A DNA stretch of 10,583 nucleotides from Dunaliella salina (taxonomy: Eukaryota; Chlorophyta; Chlorophyceae; Chlamydomonadales; Dunaliellaceae). The DNA lies in NCBI GenBank assembly GCA_002284615.2, contig MU069485.1:212226-222808 (forward strand). Direction: 5' to 3'. Positions within the stretch are counted from its first letter, which is position 1. Every line of letters starts with the position of its first letter. The position numbers were made by a program, and so were the translations under genes. The notes below the pieces were generated by a model. It was given only the letters and a program-made list of their open reading frames with translations, had not been told where the DNA came from and searched no databases. Positions 1 through 7,704 of the stretch are shown in pieces.

Positions 1-79
<79 letters not shown>

Positions 80-102
80 GCGCGCGCGCGCGCACATGTG
101 CA
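1..102. repeat. (CA)n microsatellite with a (CG)n end
   Basis: The window opens inside a CA dinucleotide tract, interrupted once near position 65. It changes to CG at about 79-92 and ends in ACATGTGCA. From 67 to 102 the strand alternates pyrimidine and purine without a break, a pattern known to favour Z-DNA. It lies just upstream of the first candidate exon, so it is probably intronic. The true left end is outside the window. Confidence 0.97.
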
Positions 103-155
103 GCTACTCAAAATTCAAAAGGTGATGTTTAAAACACGCATGCACATCCTCACAG

Positions 156-260
156 GATCAGGGTGGAATATCAGGTGTGGCTACCGCGCTGCACATGGCG
201 AAGAAGGATGCTGCTGAATCACTACAGAGGGACCAAGAGGTGTCAGGAAGGCTCAGGAAG
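156..260 (+). CDS. Candidate internal exon of the main plus-strand gene (unknown protein)
   Basis: I do not recognise the product. The stretch reads open for 35 codons, starting DQGGISGVATALHMAKKD and ending in a polar Gln/Arg/Lys-rich segment (RDQEVSGRLRK) that looks helical. It ends exactly at a strong donor, GTGAGT at 261-266, in phase 0. The chosen acceptor is the CAG at 153-155, after CACATCCTCA, which makes the exon phase 0 to 0. A second acceptor, the CAG at 172-174, would start the exon at 175 in the same frame. The in-frame TGA at 123-125 rules out a longer open frame upstream. Phase 0 matches the acceptor of the exon at 6994, so both could belong to one gene across a 6.7-kb repeat-filled intron. 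That link is inference; unseen exons or a separate gene remain possible. Confidence 0.5.
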
Positions 261-395
261 GTGAGTGGACTCCCTGGGCTTGCACGTTTCTAGGCTTGGC
301 CCATTCTTTGCACGTGCGCCATTCACTTCCACTCCTTTGTTGGAAAAAGGGTGTTAATAAGGCGGTTTTGTATGGAGTTTGGCCAACCCTGCACC

Positions 396-463
396 CAGCC
401 ATTTCCTCTAGGCTAGGCAGGGCTGGCTCTTGGGTGGCTCCAGCCATGTCCTCTAGGCTAGGC
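396..463. repeat. Two-copy tandem duplication, 45-bp period
   Basis: Positions 396-418 and 441-463 share 22 of 23 bases (core CCTCTAGGCTAGGC). The spacer between them also contains GGCTGGCTC/GGTGGCTC echoes. It is intronic with no visible function. Confidence 0.8.
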
Positions 464-662
464 TGGCACCACCTCGCCAAAGGCATTCCATCACAGCAAG
501 TGTACGCTGCAATTTTGTCAGCGGCAGCACCACTCACTTGTGATGGCCAGACCAGGCGCCTTGACTGAGGGCCTCCATCTATTTGTAATTGCAGTCATCT
601 ATGGGATGGTTTCCTTCCTAGCTCAACTTCTTTTCTTCCACGAACAGGCTTGCAGCCGGGCG

Positions 663-870
663 CCTCGGCTGAAAGTTTTTTGCCAATGCACTTCTGCAAT
701 ACCCGATTGGCCCCTTCAGCACGATGGTGGCCAGTAGCCTTGGGTTTCGGCTGAGGGCCTGTTGCCACTGCATTCTCCAATCCTATCCCATTGGCCCCCT
801 CGGTTGTGAGCACCATGGTGACCAGCACCTAGAGGCTTTGGCTGAAGGCCTTTTGCCGCTGTGGTTCTAA
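663..870. repeat. Diverged tandem repeat, about 82-91-bp period
   Basis: The pattern CGGCTGA...TTGCC...CATTGGCCCC...ATGGTG.CCAG recurs. Units begin near 663 and 745, and a partial third begins near 836 (TTTGGCTGAAGGCC). A weaker related start, TTGACTGAGGGCCT, lies at about 560. The period is not constant, so this is an old array. No coding frame is conserved across the units. Confidence 0.6.
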
Positions 871-1237
871 AGTCCTGGAAAGCGGGAGACACCCGGCTGC
901 TTACAGCCACCCCCCGTGTCAAGACTCTGTGAAGGGAAGCGCACCTACCTGGGAGGAGGTCTGGGGTTCGAATCATGGGTTGGTTTTTTTTTGTTGGAAC
1001 CCTTGGTGAAGACCAACAGGAGGTCCGTTCCTTTTGCACTCAGCCAAAAAGCAAGCGCAAGTTTATCTTTCTTTCTTGAAGAAGCAGGATTGCCCAAGCA
1101 AGTCCTTGCTAGGCTTTCCCATCCCGTGCTTGATACACATCCGTAACATGTTTGCCCATGCAAAAGGTTTCTCAATTTCACATCCATCGCTGGCAGCAGT
1201 GTAATGTGGATTTTTTTGTTCGTTTCTTTGCCTGCCT

Positions 1238-1442
<205 letters not shown>

Positions 1443-2609
1443 ACTCTCCAGCAACAACAGATGCGTGCAGATGATGAACACAGCGGCATGAGCAAATGAT
1501 ACGTGCTCATTTGTGCGCTCCCTCCTTCATGTTCCCAAACCATGCTTTGAATGCAGAGCTTGATGCCAGCACTTGCGATTGTGCACAAAAGCAGCTCTTG
1601 TTTTGTAGCAATCATTCTTCCACCTGCGTCCTCCCTCCACTTCCTTGCATATGGTGCTTATTTCTTGGCTCAGGAAGCAAGTGGGATTCAGGAATTGCCA
1701 CTTCCCTTCCTGGCCCGACTGTTCCAATTTTTAAGTTGGCATTGTGCCCCACACATTGCTTGGAAAAATTTAGGTGTTAAGATGACCAGCCCACCAGGTT
1801 CCCTTTTGGCGCACAAGTAGGGATTGGCGTTGGCGTGTAGCGTTGTATATCACTACATAGTTAAACACATTTTTTTGAAGTATAGTGCCCGCTAAAACTG
1901 GCGGCGACCTGGACTTGGATGTAAGGTAAATCTTGCGCTTGCATGTCACTTCATAACGCTGTATTTCAACCCAACAACTGGCAAGAGCCTGACGGAATTA
2001 GTTCCTGGCTTCCACTTCTGCAAGGGGGTGCGTTGTGCTCATTGCCTCACTAGCCTGCGAGGTTTGACACCGAAAAGCAATCTGCGGGGAGGTTTTCTGG
2101 TGAAACATGGCAGTTTTATACAGCGCAGTGTTGTGCTTTATTGCTGTACAGAGCTGCAGGTCGCTACAGGTGCAGCTCATGTATCACTATGCAAAACTCC
2201 CTACTCAGAAGTGGGTTTAAGAGCGCCTAGCATTGGGGCAAATAGGGTCCAAGGGTTAGTTTGGGGCCTCTGTTGTGCCTCCTTGGGCCAGTCTGGTGAA
2301 ACAAGTCAACCTACGTGCCGTGATTTCAGGTAACCCTGGAAAGTCTATAAAATTAATTGAAGATAATCAGGAAGAAATCAGGAAGTACACGAATGACCCT
2401 TCAGTTTTTCTGACACTTTCACGCATGTGCCGCTTTTTACGCAGCTGTCCACCCTTTCCCCTGCTCTCCTGCCTTTTTACGCATGCACTATAGGGTTTTG
2501 AAGGCTATTTTGAGTCCCATCCTCCTCCAGACAGCAGTGGTGGGAGACATTTACTGACACGTACGCGCGTCAGTGGAGATGGCTCCAGCAAGGAGGATGA
2601 GACTGGGGG
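1443..2609. other. Intron-like stretch, nothing coding supported
   Basis: No gene is supported. Short open frames are present but conflict with one another and lack paired splice signals. Near its right end lie two copies of CTTTTTACGCA (2433-2443 and 2473-2483) and an imperfect palindrome at 2553-2574. The TACGCA core is the hexamer that is dense in the MITE at 2811-3344, so this may be the remnant of a related element. No matching inverted termini were found here. Confidence 0.5.
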
Positions 2610-2810
2610 GAAGCAATGGGGACAAGTGAAGCAAGCTACCCTGAAGCTGCAAGTAAGTTCAAGTTGGGACAAGTGAAGCAATTGGGACATGTGAGGCACT
2701 TGAGACAAGGGAAGCAATTGGGACAAGGGAAGCAATTGGGACAGGTGAAGCAATTGGGAAAAGTAAAGCAATTGGGACAAGTGAAGCAAGCTACCCTGAA
2801 GCTGCAAGTA
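2610..2810. repeat. 18-bp minisatellite flanked by a 37-bp direct repeat
   Basis: Six tandem 18-bp units fill 2675-2782, with consensus GAAGCAATTGGGACAAGT. One more unit lies at 2610-2627. Identical 37-bp blocks at 2619-2655 and 2774-2810 bracket the array, 155 bp apart. Because 18 is a multiple of three, every frame stays open and gives six-residue repeats (for example KQLGQV on plus, CFTCPN on minus). That openness alone is no evidence of coding. The second 37-bp block ends exactly at the MITE insertion site. Confidence 0.9.
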
Positions 2811-2836
2811 CCATAGAGAGATGTGACCAATACGCA
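2811..2836 (+). repeat. Left terminal inverted repeat of the MITE
   Basis: Begins CCATAGAGAGATG and ends in TACGCA. It pairs with 3319-3344 at 19 of 26 positions. Confidence 0.8.
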
Positions 2837-2989
2837 CCCTTTTAGAAAATATCTAGTTTAACATGTACGCATCATTTACGCACCCATGATACAAGTAATT
2901 ATTTCCAAATACGCACAATTACGCAATGCCAAAAGGGCCTTAGCACAAAAAATCAACTTGAAGGTGGTTTCAGAAGCAAGCTTGCATTC

Positions 2990-3210
2990 TCACTGAGGTT
3001 GGCCTGGCTTGCGCTTGCGCTTTGCTTCCTCCTCTACGCGTTTTTCCTTGTCCTTGCTGCTGAATGAATGTGGCATCCTGCTGCTGCTTTGCCTTCTCCT
3101 TCTTTTGGGTTGAGGCTCCTTCTTGAGGAAGCGGTGAAAGCTAGGCTGGAAGTCCCGGTGAGAAGGTGGAGAGGAGGTGGAGGGGGACGCTGCTGGTCGC
3201 TGCCTTGCTC
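2990..3210 (-). pseudogene. Possible captured last-exon fragment inside the MITE, basic C-terminus
   Basis: On the minus strand an open frame from about 3210 to a TGA at 2990-2992 encodes a Ser/Pro-rich start followed by a strongly basic tail. Visible pieces include FHRFLKKEPQPKRRRR, SSKDKEKRVEEEAKRKRK and the ending PGQPQ. A run of twelve T (minus strand) followed by AG lies immediately upstream and resembles a polypyrimidine tract with a splice acceptor. The basic clusters resemble nuclear-localisation sequences, but no domain is recognisable. It lies wholly inside a non-autonomous element, so it could be a captured host exon, the remnant of a transposon gene, or chance. The exact 5' edge is uncertain. 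Confidence 0.3.
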
Positions 3211-3318
3211 ATCGCAAAAAAAAAAAAATATTGTTAAGTTCGCACACATACGCAGCGCTTTGAATAATTATTTTTTTGCCAGCTGCAATTTTTACGCACA
3301 GCCCCAAAAAGATATTTT

Positions 3319-3344
3319 TGCGTAATGTTATATTCTCTCTACGG
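3319..3344 (-). repeat. Right terminal inverted repeat of the MITE
   Basis: Plus-strand TGCGTAATG...CTCTCTACGG. Its reverse complement begins CCGTAGAGAGAAT. TTACGCA at 3292-3298 and TGCGTAA at 3319-3325, with A5/T5 inside, could also form a local hairpin. Confidence 0.8.
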
Positions 3345-3647
3345 TAAATTCAAGTTTGGGGAAAGAAAAGTAGGAGAGAAGTCAAGCAGAGGTGGACAAC
3401 TTCCCTATATTGCTGAAGATGCTCTTTCTTGGAATTCAATTTCGGATGAATCTAGCAGCATAGTGTTCATGAAGGCACACATTTGCCAAAAAATGACAGG
3501 GGGGGGGTCAGCTAAGGCTTAATCTTGCCTGTTTTTTGCATTGCTCCTAGCATGGGCTTCCCCCAAGTGGCAGCTTTGAAGTTTGGGTCCCTCTAGGCAT
3601 TCTCTAGCACTGGATTTTTCACCTGTTAGTGCGGGAACGCATGCCTA
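3345..3647. other. Spacer between the two transposons
   Basis: The first ~20 bases are the right flank of the MITE insertion site. A plus-strand frame beginning FKFGERKVGEKSSRGG and ending at the TAA at about 3520-3522 would join upstream repeat sequence if the MITE were absent. There is no domain, and coding is unproven. The remainder up to 3640 shows nothing recognisable. Confidence 0.5.
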
Positions 3648-3650
3648 TTA

Positions 3651-3759
3651 GGCGCCGGTCGCACACTTTTTTTTCAGCTTTTTTCCGTCGAGGTTGAAAG
3701 AAATTTCACTTGGGCCGGGAAAAATTGCGGTCACACACAGAAATTAAAAAAAAAATCGC
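3651..3759 (+). repeat. Left terminal inverted repeat of the 2-kb element
   Basis: Starts GGCGCCGGTCGCACAC and ends in a long A run plus ATCG. It contains GGTC-type motifs at 3657-3666 and 3730-3740. It is the inverted partner of 5502-5620 with several indels in the A/T runs. Confidence 0.75.
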
Positions 3760-3889
3760 CCACCCAAAATGTTTTTCCACAGAAGCCTGAAGTCACTGGT
3801 GACCGTCTTTTGGAGTTTTTTTTTTGGTTGGTGTCAGAAACTGTTTGTGAGTGCCCCTTGGGAGTGCCCCTTCCATGCACAACTTTAAA

Positions 3890-3931
3890 AACCCAATTTC
3901 CAGGCCTAGAAACCCAATTTCCAGGCCTAGA
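3890..3931. repeat. Perfect 21-bp tandem duplication
   Basis: 3890-3910 and 3911-3931 are identical (AACCCAATTTCCAGGCCTAG plus A). It lies between the left TIR and the end of the minus-strand gene. GTGCCCCTT is also duplicated just upstream (3851-3859 and 3864-3872). Confidence 0.95.
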
Positions 3932-3982
3932 AAGGACCTGCAAATGTCAGAGGCAGTGCTGGTAGGCAACCAGTCTGGCAGC

Positions 3983-5245
3983 TCATTGCAAGCTCTTGCA
4001 GCCCATGCAGCTGACCAGTTGCAGCTGGAACAGAGTAGCATCAGGAGAGCCAAGCCACACATGCAGCCAGCAGGCCAAAGCGTGCATGCCAGGAGCGTAC
4101 GAGGGGTTGGATGGAAGGCAAAGCTTTCTGTACCAATCACAGGGTAACAATCAAAACATGCCCACCTTACAACCCATGCGGGAAAAGCTCCTTTCAACGT
4201 ATCCAACAGGACCATTCCAAATGCCTTGAACATCTGGGAGCCTTGGGCCTGCCACAGGATCAAGGTCAAGCACCTGAGCCATGTATGATGCAAGCTTGTC
4301 CCTGACTTGCACCCACAGCATCAGGCCCGCTTTGCATGAGCCCAGCCGCACCAATGGCATGAGAGGCAGCAAAGTCGTCAATGTTAAGCTCAGAGGGTTG
4401 GTAGATGCTCTCAATAAAGTTTTGAAGCGCACATAGAACTGTCGCAACTTTTGCCGCAAACGTGGGGTAAAAAGCCTGCTGTTTTTGAGGATTGGGAAAC
4501 ACTCCTTGCGCCTGCCAAATGCGCATCCAATTAAAAGCCTGGTCCAAATATGAGCACAATTGAAATTGAATTGCTACTCTGTGCGATTGGAGATCTCGTA
4601 GCATTTAAGCACAGAAGCTGATAGAGCAAATGCTAAACCAGCACAGATGAAGGGCTTGCAAACAGTTCCATCTATTGCCATTTCCTCTATGCGAGCACTC
4701 GGCGGCAAGGCAAGCCAAGTAACATCACCTATCCTCACACACAGATCACTAAAATTCCATACGTGTACATCACCAACTTCACCTGCCCCTTGCACCATTG
4801 CAACAACACAAAGATGCAAATTGCACAAGCCTCTTGACATCCCGCATGACACACATGACTTATTGTCCTAGAAAAAAACTATCATGCCTGGCACACATTC
4901 TTTGCACAGTACATACACGACTTCATGAACGATATTACACACTATACCCTTACTAATATCGTAAGTGTGAGTCTGCATGAGCATCCGATAGCCAATAGGA
5001 ACCAGCCTAATCCATAATTATTAATATTGCAAGCCTCTTCTTAACAGGGATTGCATTCTGTATTTGTGTGGCACGCTTTGCAAGAGTGTTTTAAACAGGG
5101 GTTGAAGGCCGGCTTGCTCATGTGGAAAGCTTTCCTGAAATGGGAAGCCTCATATCCAGCTTTCTTGCTACCTCCCATGTGCCCTGCTTGGACCATGGCA
5201 AGGCAGGCTGCAAGCTGTGCTGCGTGGTCATTGCCATCCAGAATT
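3983..5245 (-). pseudogene. Broken minus-strand gene inside the 2-kb transposon (putative transposase remnant)
   Basis: Several protein-like segments follow one another on the minus strand. Segment 5245-5041 begins ILDGNDHAAQLAACLAMVQ and ends in a cysteine cluster (C-x4-C-x2-C-x5-C-x2-C) before TAA. It follows a T-rich tract with AG, a likely acceptor. Segment 4867-4574 follows TTTTTTTCTAG, opens with another cluster (C-x2-C-x6-C-x4-C), and includes VHVWNFSDLCVRIGD and PPSARIEEMAIDGT. Segment 4604-4266 includes YLDQAFNWMRIWQAQGVF and SELNIDDFAASHAI. A segment near 4330-4157 includes VLDLDPVAGPRLPDVQG and GYVERSFSRMG. Segment 4126-3983 includes NPSYAPGMHALACWLHV and ends at TGA. Joins between segments change frame, and not all fit clean introns, so I read it as decayed. 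Position within TIRs suggests a transposase; no DDE triad or known domain could be identified. Confidence 0.5.
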
Positions 5246-5501
5246 CTAGATCTCTCTCCAAAAAAAAAGGTGACGGAATCAGAACTTTCAGGGCCCTAGT
5301 TGACAAGTCTAACTGCTCAACCACTAGCCTGGCATGATGGCTCCCAGCCGTACAAGGAGAAGGGCAGCAGTTATGGTCCTTACAAAAGGGCCTGCAAGGA
5401 ACGGTCTGGGAGGGGACACGACCGGGGAGGCTGAGCATTGAAGAAAAGAAATTCTGGGAAAAAATCCTGTGTGAACGCTTAGAAAGCTTTTGCTTCAAGG
5501 T

Positions 5502-5620
5502 CGATTTTTTTTTAATAATCCCAAAATTTTTGTGTGTGACCGCAAATTTTTTTTTTCACTTCTGGACAGGAAAAAAAAAGTGAAAAGAATAAGTGGAAAA
5601 AATTGTATGTGACCCCAGCC
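5502..5620 (-). repeat. Right terminal inverted repeat of the 2-kb element
   Basis: Plus strand runs from CGAT plus a T run through TGTGTGTGACC (5531-5541) to TGTATGTGACCCCAGCC. These are the inverted counterparts of the two motifs in the left TIR, at the same 73-bp spacing. Confidence 0.75.
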
Positions 5621-5635
5621 TTTAGCCGCGGCGTA

Positions 5636-6993
5636 ATGCCTAGCTATCACCACCGAATTTGCATTCTAGACCTCCTCTGGCACCAAAGTGGGATGCTTTT
5701 TTGGTGATATGGAGTCCAACAAAAAAATTGCAAAAAATGAGTGAAAAAAACTATTGGTCAGTGATATGTGGCGATTTTAGCCATTCCCCCATAAAAAACA
5801 CAGAACCTAGGGTTTGCGCCCCATGTGAGCTTCAGCCCAGTCTATCTAAGCACACAGGGCGACTTACACAAATCTGAGCATATGCTTTGGTAGCTTGAAA
5901 TGCGGCCACACTTTAGAGCTAAATTGTCCCAATCAGATGAAGTTGCTGCAAGTGGGCGCACTTGAGATGCAAAACATGAGCATATTTGAGTATTTGGGCA
6001 CATGCTTAGCAGACCCCCTCTGAAAAAAGGGATTGAAGTTTGAGGACATTAGATCGCTCTCCTGGCCTCGGATAACCCCAAAATGGGCTACCGCTCCAAC
6101 CTGGAACCAATTTTGGCTGTGGAATTTTGTATTTATAAACCCCATGCGCTAAGTCCCTGCACATTGCAAGAATGGATTGGAAGAATTAGAGTGAAGTTGA
6201 AAAATGGCCTTTTTGGCACCCCTAAACTGTTTTTTCTGAGGCAAATGGTTGAAATCCTGTTTCTGGCCAGCAGCTGGACTTTTCCACTCCACTCCATTTT
6301 ATTTGCAACGACATTCCTTTGCAACAAAGGCTCCAAATTGGAAAAAAAATCACCCTATTCTATGCTGTCATTGATCTTGTGTGGAGATCTGATCCAAACA
6401 GCACGCCTCGGCTGATTAGGCACAAAGTCATGAGACCCTGAACGAAGAAGCTCCTGTTCCTTCAAACAATTTATATTTTAATCTAAATGTAAGTGTTCAG
6501 GGTTTTGGGGCACCTAAGCTGGGAGGATGTAAAAAATTTTCTGTTTTGGTGGGGTGTTGTCCAGTTCTCTGAGTACACGCCAGCCAAAAGTCATTGTGCA
6601 TCAAGCATGATTCTCTAACGAGCAAATTGGTGAAGGTCCCACTCAAGGGCCCACAAACCTACACACTCGACACAGCTAGTCATGATGAGAATGTGGAGCA
6701 TGTCTGGCATTAAGAGCCAGTCAGAAATTTCTGGATTGAGCTTTATCCACATGAACGGATGCTGGGATAATAGTCTGTACAGTACAAAAATGAAATGCCC
6801 TCCGATGTAGGTTTGCACATCATATGGTTGGCCCTGCCAGCTAAATGTTCATGCATTACACTCACTCACTAAAGCGCACACGGGGCCCAAAAGCAATAAC
6901 CATGACGCCTTTTGGCACACAGCTGGCGGATTGTGTCTGAGAGGAAGTGGGTACTAATTCTGTGCCTTATGCCTATGCTTGAAACCCTTGCAG
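5636..6993. other. Intron-like stretch upstream of exon 6994, no supported gene
   Basis: The sequence is A/T-rich with many homopolymer runs and no exon with paired splice sites in a compatible phase. It holds a 9-bp inverted repeat (6435-6443 and 6495-6503). A 72-codon minus-strand frame ends at 6615 (includes YRLLSQHPFMWIKLNPE), but this length is expected by chance. Its right end carries a TACTAAT branch-point-like site at 6952-6958, 35 bases before the CAG acceptor at 6991-6993. Confidence 0.55.
6435..6503. repeat. 9-bp perfect inverted repeat with a 51-nt loop
   Basis: ACCCTGAAC at 6435-6443 pairs with GTTCAGGGT at 6495-6503. The loop is A/T-rich. It could be chance or a small transposon remnant. 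Confidence 0.5.
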
Positions 6994-7602
6994 AAGGAGC
7001 ATGAGCAGGGCGGTACCTCCGCAAGCCAGATCCAGCTATCAGCTTCAGGCGCCCAAGTTAATGATGCTTTTGGCACAGCAGCAGCGGCAGAGGCGCACAC
7101 GCTGGGCCAGTCAGCGCCAGATGAGGCCCAGAAGGGGGGAGGTGGCGCTGGGCCGGAGGCATCCTTTCCAGCTGGTCCACCCGGCCAAACAAGCAGCAAA
7201 GATTCGGGTGTGCTGCAGCCCTCTCCTAGCCAAACAGACAGCATGGATCCGGGCACACTGCAACCTTGGCAGGGCAGCAGCGAAGGCGCAGTAGGACCAT
7301 CTGGGCAGGCAGCTGATGGTGGTATGCCGGGTGGTAGCGAGGGAGGGGCCGAGCCGATGCTCACCTCCCGGAAGAGTGTTTTTTGGCAGGCATTCCAATC
7401 CTCATTCCATGTGGCAAAAAGTGTGTCAGTAGTGGAGGGGGTTGATGAGGCGCAGCAGCAGCAGGAGGCAGAAGAGGAGGGAGACCAGCCGGGGCACCAT
7501 CAAACGGACGCGCAGGGCGGGACGACAAGCAAGGAGGCCAGTGCGCCTGACACATCTGTGGCGTACAGGCGGCGTCCGCCTGTCCCACGTCCCACTTTTG
7601 TG
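6994..7602 (+). CDS. Exon of the main gene: long Ala/Gly/Ser/Gln-rich segment (unknown protein)
   Basis: This is 203 codons with no stop, phase 0 at both ends. The acceptor is CTTGCAG ending at 6993, with TACTAAT about 35 bases upstream. The donor is GTGAGT at 7603-7608. The first residues are KEHEQGGTSASQIQLS. Most of the exon is low-complexity and probably disordered (Gly, Ala, Ser, Pro, Gln), with alternating acidic and Gln runs (EAQQQQEAEEEGDQ). A more ordered island, SRKSVFWQAFQSSFHVAKS, sits around exon residues 125-145. No catalytic motif is visible. Such linkers are common in chlorophyte regulatory proteins, which is background knowledge and not an identification. Phase fits both the candidate exon ending at 260 and the next exon at 9176. 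Its last ~60 bases are repeated just after the donor. Confidence 0.78.
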
Positions 7603-7704
7603 GTGAGTCTGAGAGGGGTCCGGTGCGCCTGACACGAGTGTGGAGTACAGGTGATGTCCGCCTGTCCAACGACCCACTTTATTTGTGAGCCTGGGGGATT
7701 CTGC
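7541..7704. repeat. 82-bp tandem duplication of an exon end and its donor
   Basis: Copy 1 (7541-7622) covers the last 62 bases of the exon, the GTGAGT donor and the first intron bases. Copy 2 (7623-7704) matches roughly four bases in five and keeps a donor-like GTGAGC at 7685. In the reading frame of the exon copy 2 starts GAPDTSVEYR and then meets TGA, so it is not usable as coding in that frame. Confidence 0.85.

Larger units (their letters stand above)
2811..3344. mobile_element. MITE-like non-autonomous DNA transposon, TA target duplication
   Basis: Left end 2811-2836 and the reverse complement of right end 3319-3344 match at 19 of 26 bases, both running from CC.TAGAGAGA to TACGCA. A further shared inner block, AAAATATCT, lies at 2846-2854 and, inverted, at 3310-3318. 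TA flanks both sides (2809-2810 and 3345-3346). The left flank is a 37-base copy of 2619-2655. That other copy continues as TAAGTTCAAGTTGGG where this locus, beyond the element, continues as TAAATTCAAGTTTGGG, so the window contains its own paralogous empty site. TA duplication is typical of the Tc1/mariner group, but no transposase is present to confirm this. Eight TACGCA hexamers lie near the two ends. Confidence 0.85.
3648..5635. mobile_element. About 2.0-kb TIR DNA transposon, superfamily not assigned
   Basis: A long imperfect inverted repeat joins 3651-3759 and 5502-5620. It is strongest at the inner block (GCGGTCACACACA.AAATT, then an A run and ATCG) and the outer block (GGTC.CA.AC followed by a T run). 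Each TIR holds two copies of GGTCrCACAC-like sequence, 73 bp apart on both sides. The 7-base word ATGCCTA flanks the proposed ends (3641-3647 and 5636-5642) and is a candidate target duplication. The outermost ~12 bases align poorly, which suggests a small deletion at one end, so termini could be off by several bases. The interior carries a broken minus-strand gene. TIR length and 7-8-bp duplication are compatible with several superfamilies, so I leave it unclassified. Confidence 0.75.

Noticed and set aside
939..990. A complete tRNA gene
   Set aside because: Only the T-loop sequence is convincing. The T stem and anticodon arm do not fold properly and no 5' half is seen.
2028..2333. Plus-strand 101-codon frame
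   Set aside because: No acceptor or donor pair in a useful phase, Cys-rich without pattern, and not linked to other exons.
2675..2782. Possible CRISPR-like array
   Set aside because: Units are directly adjacent with no spacers, and the context is a eukaryotic intron.
2505..2837. Cys-rich (CFTCPN) or KQLGQV hexapeptide repeat protein over the minisatellite
   Set aside because: An 18-bp unit keeps every frame open, so different repeat proteins appear on both strands. No start, splice or domain support favours one.
3983..5245. Assignment of the transposon gene to the KDZ (Kyakuja-Dileera-Zisupton) group because of DGN and Cys clusters
   Set aside because: The resemblance is limited to a few residues, and the typical catalytic and CRHG-like segments were not found.
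6615..6836. Minus-strand 72-codon frame, Trp- and hydrophobic-rich
   Set aside because: Its length is expected by chance in 10 kb, and it has no neighbour segments or recognisable domain.
7623..7684. Copy 2 of the 82-bp duplication as an extra exon
   Set aside because: TGA interrupts the frame after GAPDTSVEYR, and no acceptor precedes it.
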